Source: JAAUQA01 sp036351435
GTDB taxonomy: Bacteria > Pseudomonadota > Gammaproteobacteria > Competibacterales > Competibacteraceae
Direction of reading: 5' to 3'
Assembly: GCA_036351435.1 (NCBI GenBank)
Contig: JAZBPA010000062.1
Coordinates: 1-22,823 of the forward strand
Length of the DNA: 22,823 nucleotides
Shown: piece after piece, positions 15,325-22,823 of the stretch
Layout: each line of letters opens with the position of its first letter
How positions within the stretch are numbered: the first letter of the stretch is position 1
Notes under the pieces: model-generated
The model's database searches: none
The model's input: the letters and a program-made list of their open reading frames with translations, nothing else
What the model was told of the DNA's origin: nothing
Program-made: the position numbers and the translations under genes

Positions 15325-15855
15325 TTAGCGTTTTGGCACATAGTACGCTCGTGGAGTGATGCAATAGGGTGTGGCTTGGCCTTTCGGAAATAGCAGCGGC
15401 GCCAGTTCACGCAGGGCCTGAAAATACACCTGTCGCTTAAAGGGGACCACCGCCTTTAGCGGATACCAGTAGTCGACCCAACGCCAATGGTCGAATTCCG
15501 GTCGCTCCGATAAATCCAAACGCACATCGTTTTCATCACCCACCATGCGCAGCAAAAACCACACCTGTTTTTGCCCGATACAGGTCGGCCTGCTATCACG
15601 CCGGATCAACCGTTTAGGTAACCGATAGTGTAGCCAACCCTCGGTACGCCCCATGATCTGAACGTGTTCAGGGAGCAAACCGACCTCTTCAGTTAACTCC
15701 CGAAACATCGCATGTTCAGGCAACTCCTCGCGGTGAATGCCACCTTGAGGAAATTGCCAGGAACGCTGGCCAATACGCTTAGCCCAGAAAACGCGGTTGT
15801 GTGCATTGCACAGGATGATCCCGACGTTTGCTCTATAACCCTCCGAATCAATCAC
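15325..15855 (-). CDS. rppH: RNA pyrophosphohydrolase RppH
   Basis: A 176-residue Nudix hydrolase that removes pyrophosphate from 5' ends of mRNAs, starting RNase E-dependent decay. The Nudix box lies at 38-60 (GGIHREELPEHAMFRELTEE plus VGL), just as in E. coli. Other markers are GYRANVGIILCN, RSWQFPQGG, RPTCIGQKQVWFLLRM, EFDHWRWVDYWYPLKAVVPFKR. The GTG start at 15855 is chosen because the resulting MIDSEGYRANVGI aligns with E. coli RppH; another GTG at 15900 would add 15 residues, and neither has a good ribosome binding site. It forms an operon with ptsP, and is divergent from the HAD phosphatase gene. Confidence 0.96.
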   Translation of the reverse strand: MIDSEGYRANVGIILCNAHNRVFWAKRIGQRSWQFPQGGIHREELPEHAMFRELTEEVGLLPEHVQIMGRTEGWLHYRLPKRLIRRDSRPTCIGQKQVWFLLRMVGDENDVRLDLSERPEFDHWRWVDYWYPLKAVVPFKRQVYFQALRELAPLLFPKGQATPYCITPRAYYVPKR

Positions 15856-15946
15856 TTGCAAACCAATTTTGAAAAATTGCCATTCGTTTAATTGTTTCAC
15901 AAGAAACGCTTTTTTACCATGCTCTAGCGCACAGTCAGGATTTCGT

Positions 15947-15970
15947 GGATTGCTCGTTCAGTCGCAATCC
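15947..15970. repeat. Inverted repeat between rppH and the HAD gene
   Basis: GGATTGC (15947-15953) and GCAATCC (15964-15970) form a perfect 7-base dyad with a 10-base spacer in the divergent region. It may be an operator or a leader hairpin of the HAD gene; no regulator is recognised. Confidence 0.35.
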
Positions 15971-16009
15971 TTTAAGGTGATCCTCCGTTTGCGTAACAGG
16001 AGTTTACCG

Positions 16010-16663
16010 GTGAGCTTGGCTCTTTTCGATCTGGATAACACGTTGTTGGGCGGTGACAGTGATTATCTATGGGGACAATTCCTCGTCGCTGAGGGTATCG
16101 TGGCCCCTACCTATACGCTCGAAAATCAACGCTATTATCAAGCCTATGAAGCCGGCACTTTGGATATAGCCGATTTTTTGCAATTTTCTTTGCGCGTATT
16201 AGCCGACCATGATCCCGGGATTTTACACGGGTGGCGAACCCGCTTTATCGAAACTCGGATTCGTCCCGTGTTATTGCCCAAAGCGCAAGCGTTGCTTCAG
16301 CGCCACCGGGATGCGGGCGATACCTTATTGATCATCACCGCGACCAACCGGTTCGTTACCCAACCTATTGCTGATTTACTCAACGTGCCGCACTTACTGG
16401 CCACCGAAGTCGAAATGCAACAAGACCGTTATACGGGTCGATTCACCGGCACGCCTTGTTTTCAAGAAGGCAAAGTACAGCGCTTGAGGACATGGTTACA
16501 GCAAACCGGTCATACTTTGGAAAACAGTTGGTTTTACAGCGACTCCCATAACGATCTCCCTTTGTTGCAACAAGTGACTCATCCTGTTGCCGTCAATCCC
16601 GATACTATTCTAGCCGACACTGCGCGGACGTGCGGTTGGCCCATCATCAGTCTGCGAGATTAG
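16010..16663 (+). CDS. HAD subfamily IB phosphatase (SerB-like)
   Basis: A 217-residue haloacid dehalogenase-type hydrolase. Motif I is LALFDLDNTLLGGDS (nucleophile Asp7, acid/base Asp9); motif II is LLIITATNRFV; the motif III lysine is probably in CFQEGKVQRL; motif IV is FYSDSHNDLPLL. The helical cap (about 25-95) with QAYEAGTLDIADFLQFSLRVLA is of the IB (phosphoserine phosphatase-like) type. Proteins of this kind are often annotated histidinol-phosphatase or phosphoserine phosphatase, and the substrate cannot be told here. The GTG start is supported by CAGGAG seven bases upstream. The gene is divergent from rppH and 111 bases ahead of the DAHP synthase. Confidence 0.88.
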   Translation: MSLALFDLDNTLLGGDSDYLWGQFLVAEGIVAPTYTLENQRYYQAYEAGTLDIADFLQFSLRVLADHDPGILHGWRTRFIETRIRPVLLPKAQALLQRHRDAGDTLLIITATNRFVTQPIADLLNVPHLLATEVEMQQDRYTGRFTGTPCFQEGKVQRLRTWLQQTGHTLENSWFYSDSHNDLPLLQQVTHPVAVNPDTILADTARTCGWPIISLRD

Positions 16664-16692
16664 CGACTCAGCCACAGCTTAGCGTCGTAGGC

Positions 16693-16721
16693 TTGACGCC
16701 AGGGCATCCGTAACGTACAAA
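16693..16721 (+). promoter_or_regulatory. Candidate promoter for the DAHP synthase gene
   Basis: TTGACG (16693-16698; five of six to the -35 consensus) and TACAAA (16716-16721; four of six to -10) with a 17-base spacer. The leader would be about 45 bases. No TyrR-like box was recognised with confidence. Confidence 0.45.
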
Positions 16722-16774
16722 ACCTCACTCTCTGAATCCCGTATCGCGCGGGTCTGTGAAACTAGGAATTCAGC

Positions 16775-17857
16775 ATGCAAACTGATCAGATTTACAATAT
16801 AAACGTCGCTTCTCAAGAAGTTTTGATAACCCCGGAGGCGCTTAAGCAACGCCTCCCGCTTACCGACACAGCAGCGCAAACCGTACTGACTGCTCGACAC
16901 ACTCTGCAACGCATTCTTGATCGTCAAGACCCCCGGCTATTCGTAGTTGTGGGACCTTGTTCGATCCATGATCTAGAGGCCGCGCGTGATTACGCACAGC
17001 GCCTTAAATCGCTGGCAGAGGCGGTTGGCGATACATTGTTCATTATCATGCGCGTGTATTTCGAGAAACCCCGGACCACCACGGGTTGGAAAGGCTTGAT
17101 CAATGATCCACAGATGAACGATTCATTCCAAATTGAAGAGGGCTTAGAGAAAGCGCGCGCCTTGCTCATTGAATTGGCCGAAATGGGATTACCCACCGGA
17201 ACCGAGGCCCTGGATCCGATTTGTCCGCAATATTTATCCGACCTCATCTGTTGGAACGCCATCGGCGCCCGGACTACCGAATCCCAAACCCACCGAGAAA
17301 TTGCCAGCGGGCTGTCCACTCCGGTCGGCTTTAAAAACGGCACCGACGGTAATCTCACTGTGGCGATCAATGCCTTGCACTCGGCAGCCAAACCGCACAG
17401 TTTTCTGGGCATCAACGGCCAAGGTCAATGTGCGGTCATTCGTACTGCCGGCAATCATTATGGTCACATTGTGCTGCGTGGCGGCAGCCAACCGAATTAC
17501 GATTCAATCGCCGTGGCTTTGTGCGAAAAGGAGTTAGCTGCAGCCAAGCTGCCTGCTAATATCGTGGTGGATTGCAGTCACAGCAATTCCAATAAAGATC
17601 CTTCTTTGCAACCGTTGGTCATGAATGAGATCGTGCACCAAATCGTGGAGGGTAACCGCTCCATTGTGGGCGTAATGATTGAAAGCAATATCGAAGCAGG
17701 TAATCAGCCCATTCCTACTGACCTGTCCCAGCTCAAGTATGGGGTGTCAGTGACGGATGCGTGTGTCGGCTGGAACACCACCGAGAAAATGATCCGCAGC
17801 GCGCGGTCCAAGTTGCGCGTCGTGCTCCCTAAACGAGAGGCCTCATCAAACCCGTAA
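16775..17857 (+). CDS. aroF: 3-deoxy-7-phosphoheptulonate (DAHP) synthase, AroF-type
   Basis: A 360-residue type Ia DAHP synthase. It condenses phosphoenolpyruvate and erythrose 4-phosphate in the first step of aromatic amino acid synthesis. Conserved blocks: VVVGPCSIHDLEAARDYA, MRVYFEKPRTTTGWKGLIND, AIGARTTESQTHREIASGLS, PVGFKNGTDGN, VDCSHSNSNKD and YGVSVTDACVGW. The N-terminus (QEVLITPEALK) and the GINGQGQ and IGVMIESNIEAGNQ segments resemble tyrosine-sensitive E. coli AroF rather than AroG or AroH. Asn8, important for tyrosine inhibition of AroF, is present. Ribosome binding site AGGAA precedes the ATG by six bases. Its stop overlaps the end of the convergent malonyl-CoA decarboxylase gene by 12 bases. 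Confidence 0.95.
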   Translation: MQTDQIYNINVASQEVLITPEALKQRLPLTDTAAQTVLTARHTLQRILDRQDPRLFVVVGPCSIHDLEAARDYAQRLKSLAEAVGDTLFIIMRVYFEKPRTTTGWKGLINDPQMNDSFQIEEGLEKARALLIELAEMGLPTGTEALDPICPQYLSDLICWNAIGARTTESQTHREIASGLSTPVGFKNGTDGNLTVAINALHSAAKPHSFLGINGQGQCAVIRTAGNHYGHIVLRGGSQPNYDSIAVALCEKELAAAKLPANIVVDCSHSNSNKDPSLQPLVMNEIVHQIVEGNRSIVGVMIESNIEAGNQPIPTDLSQLKYGVSVTDACVGWNTTEKMIRSARSKLRVVLPKREASSNP

Positions 17858-19288
17858 CAAGCTACGTACCCCAGCTGAAGTACACACCCGACCTTCACCG
17901 GTATACGCTTCGTGATTCGCCTCAATGTCGGCCAGCTTATAGCGATAATTCACCATCAGGCCGAGCGCTTGAGCTAGGCCCTCGGGTGAGGTATTCGCTA
18001 ACCAGTTGACGCGCTCTACACGGGCTCCGTTGGATAAGTGAAAATGGGCGACCCGATCACGGGCACAATTTCCAGGGCGTTTTTCTTCAACTAAATACTG
18101 CGCACACAGGCGGGTGAGCGGGTACTTCAACGCTTTAACAAACTGAGGGTTGTCGTGCCAGTTGGGTAATTCGAGGAGAGTCTGGAATTTGCCGTATTCG
18201 CCACTGGTTACCGGCAACCCCGCCAACGCTTTACGCTCGGCAGGCGTTAAAAACGCCGGCTCCCCATCTTCCTCCAACGGCGTATCCCACTGCTTATCCA
18301 GCCAATTACGAAAGCCGGGGATCGGAGACAGGGTGGCAAACGCCTTCAATCCTTTGAACTCAGCGGTTAGTAAATCGACCACCCGTTTGATCAGAAAATT
18401 GCCGAAGCTGATACCACTAAGCCCTGCTTGGGTATTCGAGATGGAATAAAAAATAGCTGTGTCTGCAGTATTCGGGTCAATGACCGGCGCATCCTCATTC
18501 AATAAGGCCTGAATGCTGGTAGCCATCCCGTTGACCAACGCGACCTCGACAAAAATCAACGGCTCATCCGGCATGCGGGGATGAAAAAACGCGAAGCAGC
18601 GGCGGTCGGTGTCGAGTCGTTTCTTTAAGTTATCCCAACTTTCGATGGCATGAACCGCCTCATATTCGATGAGCTTTTCCAGTAACGAAGCCGGTGAACT
18701 CCATGTGATTCGCCGTAATTCCAGAAAACCAACGTCAAACCAAGAAACCAAGAGATTTTTCAAGTCCCGCTCTAAGGCAGCCAGATCTGAATCTTTGCGG
18801 CAGAACAGCAACAACTCCTCACGCAAATTCACCAAGAAGTGAATACCCTCAGGCAAGCCGTTAAACTGGGTTAACAGCTTGACCCGCGCCGGTCGCAAGG
18901 CTTGGCGTAAGGATTGTTCAGCGGCAAGCCGCTCGACTGCCGCCATGTCCTGATCATGCAAAGCAGCCACCGCTTGGTCTACCGCAGCGTGATCAACATC
19001 GAAGTCCTGGGCCAGCACTTTAAGGAATCGTCTACGACCCTGGGTATTCAGCGACAAGTAGGTACCACCCAAATTAGCCGCACGCGAACGGGCTGAAACT
19101 TCGCCGCCACGCCCTTCCAAGCAATCGCGTAGTTGCGTCCGCAGCGGTTCCAGATCTTTGTCAGGCAACCCGGGCGCCGGTGCGGCGGAGAAAATACCAC
19201 TGGTCCGCTCCGCGACATCGCGCCACACATAGCGCAAATTTTGCACCGTGCGATTCAGCAAACCAACTCGCTCACTTTTCTCAGCCAT
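17846..19288 (-). CDS. Malonyl-CoA decarboxylase
   Basis: A 480-residue protein of the malonyl-CoA decarboxylase (MCD) family, which converts malonyl-CoA to acetyl-CoA and CO2. The N-terminal helical domain is followed by the catalytic domain with LIEYEAVHAI, FFHPRMPDEPLIFVEVAL, FYSISNTQAGLSGISFGNFL (catalytic-site Ser about 282-284), FATLSPIPGFRNWL and VAHFHLSNGARVERVNW (His about 415-417). The ATG at 19288 is chosen because AAGG precedes it and its start MAEKSERV lacks the odd basic extension of the upstream ATG at 19324. It follows sucD by 96 bases on the same strand, with an inverted repeat between them. No malonate transporter or malonyl-CoA synthetase is nearby. It overlaps the DAHP synthase tail by 12 bases. 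Confidence 0.94.
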   Translation of the reverse strand: MAEKSERVGLLNRTVQNLRYVWRDVAERTSGIFSAAPAPGLPDKDLEPLRTQLRDCLEGRGGEVSARSRAANLGGTYLSLNTQGRRRFLKVLAQDFDVDHAAVDQAVAALHDQDMAAVERLAAEQSLRQALRPARVKLLTQFNGLPEGIHFLVNLREELLLFCRKDSDLAALERDLKNLLVSWFDVGFLELRRITWSSPASLLEKLIEYEAVHAIESWDNLKKRLDTDRRCFAFFHPRMPDEPLIFVEVALVNGMATSIQALLNEDAPVIDPNTADTAIFYSISNTQAGLSGISFGNFLIKRVVDLLTAEFKGLKAFATLSPIPGFRNWLDKQWDTPLEEDGEPAFLTPAERKALAGLPVTSGEYGKFQTLLELPNWHDNPQFVKALKYPLTRLCAQYLVEEKRPGNCARDRVAHFHLSNGARVERVNWLANTSPEGLAQALGLMVNYRYKLADIEANHEAYTGEGRVCTSAGVRSLLRV

Positions 19289-19335
19289 AGCCCTTAGCCT
19301 TGCCCGCCTAGTCGATGAATACAAATCAGGCCGCT

Positions 19336-19369
19336 GGTTTCCCGGCTCACCAATCCAGGCCGGGAAACC
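19336..19369. repeat. Perfect 11-base inverted repeat between sucD and malonyl-CoA decarboxylase
   Basis: GGTTTCCCGGC (19336-19346) and GCCGGGAAACC (19359-19369) with a 12-base loop, 15 bases after the sucD stop. No T-run follows on either strand, so it is not a typical terminator. It could protect the sucCD mRNA 3' end or reduce read-through into the decarboxylase gene. Confidence 0.75.
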
Positions 19370-19384
19370 TCCGACCGGGGTGTG

Positions 19385-20254
19385 TTAGGCAAAAAACTCT
19401 TTCATGCGTGGACCGATCTCTGCCGGTGAACGCACAATGGCGACTCCGGCCGCATCCAATGCAGCGAACTTATCCTTGGCGGTGCCTTTGCCGCCGGTAA
19501 TGATCGCCCCAGCGTGACCCATCCGTTTCCCAGGAGGCGCAGTGACGCCGGCAATATAAGCCACGACCGGTTTGCGCACATGGGCTTTGATATACTCCGC
19601 CGCTTCTTCCTCAGCAGTACCGCCTATTTCACCGACCATGACGATACCCTTGGTCTGACGATCAGCTTCGAACATCTCCAAGCAATCAATGAAACTCAGC
19701 CCGTGGATAGGATCGCCGCCGATACCGACACAGGTGCTTTGCCCTAAACCGGCTTGGGTAGTCTGATGAACTGCTTCGTAAGTTAGTGTGCCGGAGCGGG
19801 ACACAATACCAATACTGCCCGGTTTATGAATATAGCCCGGCATGATGCCCATCTTGCAATCGCCGGGAGTGATGACCCCGGGACAGTTGGGACCGATCAG
19901 TTTGACGTCGGACCCCTGCAAAGCGGCTTTGACCTTGAGCATGTCCAGCACTGGGATCCCTTCGGTAATGCAGGCAACGACTTTGATACCGGCATCGGCT
20001 GCTTCAAGAATCGCATCGCCTGCAAAAGGTGCCGGCACATAAATCATGGTAGCGTTAGCCCCTACATCAGCGACCGCATCGTGACAGGTATTGAAAACGG
20101 GCTTACCCAGATGGGTTTCGCCACCCCGCCCCGGGGTAACACCACCCACAAGATTGGTTCCGTAAGCCATCGCCTGCTCAGCATGAAAGGTACCCTGTTT
20201 ACCCGTAAACCCCTGGCAAATCACTTTGGTGTTCTTGTCTACTAAAATACTCAT
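19385..20254 (-). CDS. sucD: Succinyl-CoA ligase subunit alpha
   Basis: A 289-residue protein, identical in length to E. coli SucD. It is the alpha subunit of succinyl-CoA synthetase in the TCA cycle and carries the phosphorylated histidine, His247 in GKRMGHAGAIITGGKGTA. The CoA-binding Rossmann domain starts MSILVDKNTKVICQGFTGKQ and includes GVTPGRGG; the ligase domain has LIGPNCPGVITPG, GIVSRSGTLTYEAV and GIGGDPIHGLSFIDCLEMF. The start at 20254 matches the family N-terminus; a longer frame would run into sucC. It follows sucC by 46 bases. The ribosome binding site is weak. Confidence 0.97.
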   Translation of the reverse strand: MSILVDKNTKVICQGFTGKQGTFHAEQAMAYGTNLVGGVTPGRGGETHLGKPVFNTCHDAVADVGANATMIYVPAPFAGDAILEAADAGIKVVACITEGIPVLDMLKVKAALQGSDVKLIGPNCPGVITPGDCKMGIMPGYIHKPGSIGIVSRSGTLTYEAVHQTTQAGLGQSTCVGIGGDPIHGLSFIDCLEMFEADRQTKGIVMVGEIGGTAEEEAAEYIKAHVRKPVVAYIAGVTAPPGKRMGHAGAIITGGKGTAKDKFAALDAAGVAIVRSPAEIGPRMKEFFA

Positions 20255-20300
20255 AATGGTGTTGACTCGTATGCGTTGTATTCGGAATGTTCGGATGGAT

Positions 20301-21461
20301 TTAACGCGCTGCTGCAACTGCTTTTTGCGCGGCGTCAGTTAAATCGTCGGCGGTATCAATATTCATACCGGATTCGGCCAGCAGTTTGCGTCCCGCATCG
20401 ACATTGGTCCCTTGCAAACGCACCACCACCGGGATAGCCAGACCGACTTCTTTTACCGCTTGGATAATGCCTTCGGCAATTACATCGCAACGCACGATAC
20501 CGCCGAAAATGTTCACCAGGATCGCTTTGACTTTCTCGCTGGAAAGAATCAGCTTGAAGGCTCGCGAGACCCGCTCTTCATCAGCCGCACCGCCCACGTC
20601 CAAGAAATTGGCCGGGTCACCACCGTGCAACTTGACGATATCCATCGTCGCCATGGCCAAACCAGCACCATTCACCATACAGCCGATATTGCCATCCAGG
20701 GCGACATAGTTTAGGCCGATCTCGTGGGCGATATGTTCGCGTTCGTCTTCTTGAGTGGGATCGCGCATCTCGGCCAGCTCTTTATGCCGGTAGAGGGCGT
20801 TATCGTCCAGATTGATTTTACCGTCCAGGGCCAATAGTCTGCCGTCACCGGTGACGATCAGCGGATTGATTTCAAGCAGGCTAGCATCCTTGGCGATAAA
20901 CATGTTGTACAGGCCAGTCATTACCTTAACGAGGTTATTGACTTCCTTCTGGGTGAGTCCCATGCTAAATCCCATCTGCCGGCATTGATAAGCTTGTATG
21001 CCGGTCGTAGGATCAATACTGATGGTTTGGATTTTCTCCGGGGTTTTGTCAGCTACTTCCTCAATGTCCATGCCACCCTCGGAAGAGCCCATAAACACGA
21101 TGCGTTTACGGCTGCGATCAACCAGGGCGCTGAGATACAATTCATTGGCGATATCCAGACCTTCTTCGATGAGCAGGGCGTGAATCGGCAAACCCTCTGG
21201 ACCAGTCTGAATAGTTTTGAGCTGGGAACCCAGCATCTGGCCCGCCATGGCTTCTACTTCCGCTAGGCTGCGGGCTAACTTGACGCCACCGGCTTTACCG
21301 CGACCACCGGCGTGGACCTGGGCTTTAACCACCCAAACCGAACCGCCCAACTCCTTGGCCGCATCGACTGCTTGTTGTTGTGAAGTGACCTTGATGCCGC
21401 GGGGAACCGCTACGCCGAATTCCTGGAATAGTTGTTTAGCTTGATATTCGTGTAGGTTCAT
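20301..21461 (-). CDS. sucC: Succinyl-CoA ligase subunit beta
   Basis: A 386-residue ATP-grasp subunit (E. coli SucC has 388). It begins MNLHEYQAKQLFQEFGVAVP and has VWVVKAQVHAGGRGKAGGVK, SLLEINPLIVTGDGRLLALD, GCMVNGAGLAMATMD, GDPANFLDVGGAA and the C-terminal FGGIVRCDVIAEGIIQA. It binds the nucleotide and supplies the succinate site. It heads the minus-strand unit sucC-sucD, with malonyl-CoA decarboxylase downstream. The sucAB and sdh genes, often adjacent in Enterobacteria, are not here; pilS is divergent upstream. Confidence 0.97.
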   Translation of the reverse strand: MNLHEYQAKQLFQEFGVAVPRGIKVTSQQQAVDAAKELGGSVWVVKAQVHAGGRGKAGGVKLARSLAEVEAMAGQMLGSQLKTIQTGPEGLPIHALLIEEGLDIANELYLSALVDRSRKRIVFMGSSEGGMDIEEVADKTPEKIQTISIDPTTGIQAYQCRQMGFSMGLTQKEVNNLVKVMTGLYNMFIAKDASLLEINPLIVTGDGRLLALDGKINLDDNALYRHKELAEMRDPTQEDEREHIAHEIGLNYVALDGNIGCMVNGAGLAMATMDIVKLHGGDPANFLDVGGAADEERVSRAFKLILSSEKVKAILVNIFGGIVRCDVIAEGIIQAVKEVGLAIPVVVRLQGTNVDAGRKLLAESGMNIDTADDLTDAAQKAVAAAR

Positions 21462-21531
21462 GCGCTTTTTTTCCGATTATTGCTTAAGAAACAATTATTT
21501 TAACAAACTTGTCGAGAAAGAGCCGAATTTC

Positions 21532-21563
21532 TTGACAGCTGCGTTTCATGGGCCGGTTATAAG
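21532..21563 (+). promoter_or_regulatory. Candidate promoter immediately before pilS
   Basis: A perfect TTGACA (21532-21537) is followed by TTATAA/TATAAG (21557-21563) at a long spacing of 19-20 bases. If used, transcription would begin at or near the ATG at 21570, giving a leaderless mRNA or favouring the internal ATG at 21639. Confidence 0.35.
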
Positions 21564-21569
21564 AACATA

Positions 21570-22823
21570 ATGAACCCGGCGAACCGTAACGACTTCAACT
21601 GGCAAACCCCTTTTCAAAACGTGCTGTCAGGCAGTGCGATGGATCGTCGTCGCGCCTGGTATGTGTTGCGCGCATTCAATATTTATCGCCTGGTCATGGC
21701 GTTGATCTTACTGTGCATCTATTTATTGGATCAGCGCAGCCGGGTATTTGGGAAAGATGACCCAACACTTTTCCTATGGACAACTTTGCTCTACATGGCT
21801 GTTGTTCTATTAGCCATTGTGGGCAGCTTTCTGCGTCGTCCGGCATTCTCTTGGCAAACGCATCTCCAAACCCTGGTCGATTTAATTGCATTGAGTCTAC
21901 TGATCCATGCCTCGGGCGGGATTACCAGCAGCTTAAGCATTCTGCTGGTCACCGCCATTGCGGCCAGCGGTATCCTGTTGCCGTTATATTCGGCATTAGC
22001 TGCTGCGGCATTGGCGTTTTTTATCATGCTGGGGTATTGGTTTCTCGATAGTTCGGATTTTGCTTTATCGGGTTGGAATGATGCTGTTTCCTTTAGCAAC
22101 TGGATCGCCGGTTTTTTTCAAAATCGCACCGATACTCTAGGTCGAGTGGGTATTCTCGGGGCTTCGTTTTTCATCGCCGCTTTGTTGACCTATACGCTGG
22201 CCGAGCGAGCAAGGCGCAGTGACGCTTTAGTTCACGAACGGTCGCGGGAATTGTTAGAGATGGCGGAACTCAACCAAGTGATTATCCGCCACTTACAATC
22301 CGGCATCATCGTAGTCGATAATTTCGCCCGCGTGCGTCTGATCAACGACAAGGCCCGTGAGTTGCTCAACTACACCCTGCCAATCCAGGGATCCGCGCTA
22401 AGGGATGTATCACCGCAACTCAGTCAAGACCTGACCACTTGGTTGGTTGCGGAAACAGCGCCCAAACCCTTTCGCCAAGCGCAACACCTACCGGATATTA
22501 CCCCCACCTTCAGTCTGTTGGGGAGTAGCCAGACAGCGGACACCTTGATATTTTTAGAAGACACCACCCAAGTTGTGCAACGCTTGCAGCAAATCAAACT
22601 GGCGGCACTGGGACGGATGACGGCGGGGATCGCTCACGAAATCCGCAATCCCTTGACCGCAATTAGCCACGCTGCCCAATTGCTGCAAGAGTCAATTATC
22701 TTGTCTGACTCTGATCAGCGCTTGGGAGAAATTATTCATATTAATGTCAAACGCGCTAACCGTATTATTAGCGATGTGCTGGACCTATCCCGCCGGGATC
22801 AGATTAAACAGGAAGATGTTGTC
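21570..22823 (+). CDS. pilS: PilS sensor histidine kinase (3' end cut by window edge)
   Basis: 418 codons are open to the window edge. The N-terminal region (about residues 30-215) holds several transmembrane helices (YRLVMALILLCIYLL; TLLYMAVVLLAIVGSFL; ILLVTAIAASGILLPLYSA; ILGASFFIAALLTYTLA). A PAS-like domain follows (VIIRHLQSGIIVVDNFARVR). The H-box is MTAGIAHEIRNPLTAISHA with His356. This architecture and the HEIRNPL motif fit PilS, which with PilR controls sigma-54-dependent pilin transcription. The ATP-binding domain is beyond the window; pilR is expected next. The ATG at 21570 lacks a ribosome binding site; an internal ATG at 21639, preceded by AGG, is an alternative start. Confidence 0.88.
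   Translation, partial: MNPANRNDFNWQTPFQNVLSGSAMDRRRAWYVLRAFNIYRLVMALILLCIYLLDQRSRVFGKDDPTLFLWTTLLYMAVVLLAIVGSFLRRPAFSWQTHLQTLVDLIALSLLIHASGGITSSLSILLVTAIAASGILLPLYSALAAAALAFFIMLGYWFLDSSDFALSGWNDAVSFSNWIAGFFQNRTDTLGRVGILGASFFIAALLTYTLAERARRSDALVHERSRELLEMAELNQVIIRHLQSGIIVVDNFARVRLINDKARELLNYTLPIQGSALRDVSPQLSQDLTTWLVAETAPKPFRQAQHLPDITPTFSLLGSSQTADTLIFLEDTTQVVQRLQQIKLAALGRMTAGIAHEIRNPLTAISHAAQLLQESIILSDSDQRLGEIIHINVKRANRIISDVLDLSRRDQIKQEDVV

Noticed and set aside
19385..21461. SucCD as malate-CoA ligase (MtkAB) of a serine cycle
   Set aside because: Lengths and motifs fit ordinary SucC and SucD, and no serine-cycle gene is present in the window.
1..22823. A mobile, defence, CRISPR or biosynthetic system
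   Set aside because: All sizeable genes were assigned to housekeeping, regulatory or metabolic families or to stand-alone unknowns; no integrase, transposase, direct-repeat array, tRNA attachment site or toxin-antitoxin pair was seen.

Overview
This window is ordinary chromosomal DNA of a gammaproteobacterium of medium G+C. The evidence is the protein set itself: FadD, RppH next to PtsP, AstC-type aminotransferase, an AroF-type DAHP synthase and PilS all resemble the Pseudomonas/Enterobacteria versions, and SucCD has the usual proteobacterial lengths. The two polyhydroxyalkanoate (PHA) granule-related genes point to a PHA-storing species, perhaps of the Chromatiales/Thiotrichales type, but I cannot name the genus. 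I see no insertion sequence, prophage gene, CRISPR array, rRNA or tRNA, and no convincing new defence or mobile system.

Layout. 1-1506: infA (partial) and mazG are divergent; mazG converges on a secreted DUF192 protein. 1507-5475 (minus strand): citrate/2-methylcitrate synthase, then a three-gene signalling unit (PepSY-like periplasmic protein, OmpR-type response regulator, PhoQ-like kinase). 5476-8456: a conserved secreted protein of unknown function, an intergenic region rich in inverted repeats, fadD with a TTG start, and a strong terminator. 8476-9514: an FFLEELY-motif protein convergent with a PHA-granule-region protein. 9603-12118: ttcA divergent from an astC/argD-type aminotransferase, then a YdcH-like small protein. 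12194-15855 (minus strand): rppH-ptsP operon followed by a phasin carrying a C-terminal helix-hairpin-helix domain. 16010-17857: HAD phosphatase and aroF-type DAHP synthase. 17846-21461 (minus strand): sucC-sucD followed by malonyl-CoA decarboxylase. 21570-end: pilS, cut by the window edge.

How the genes fit together. Several products act around acyl-CoA and storage carbon: FadD activates fatty acids, the (methyl)citrate synthase consumes acetyl- or propionyl-CoA, SucCD and malonyl-CoA decarboxylase act on succinyl- and malonyl-CoA, and the phasin and the PHA-region protein belong to storage granules. PtsP (EI-Ntr of the nitrogen PTS) lies just upstream of the phasin on the same strand. These links are inference from proximity; the genes are not one operon.

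The most interesting items are the phasin-HhH fusion, the possible competing hairpins and FadR-like half-sites upstream of fadD, an intrinsic terminator 277 nt downstream of the citrate synthase and just before the DUF192 start codon (possible 3'-UTR small RNA or attenuator), the conserved secreted protein of unknown function, and the sucCD-malonyl-CoA decarboxylase linkage.
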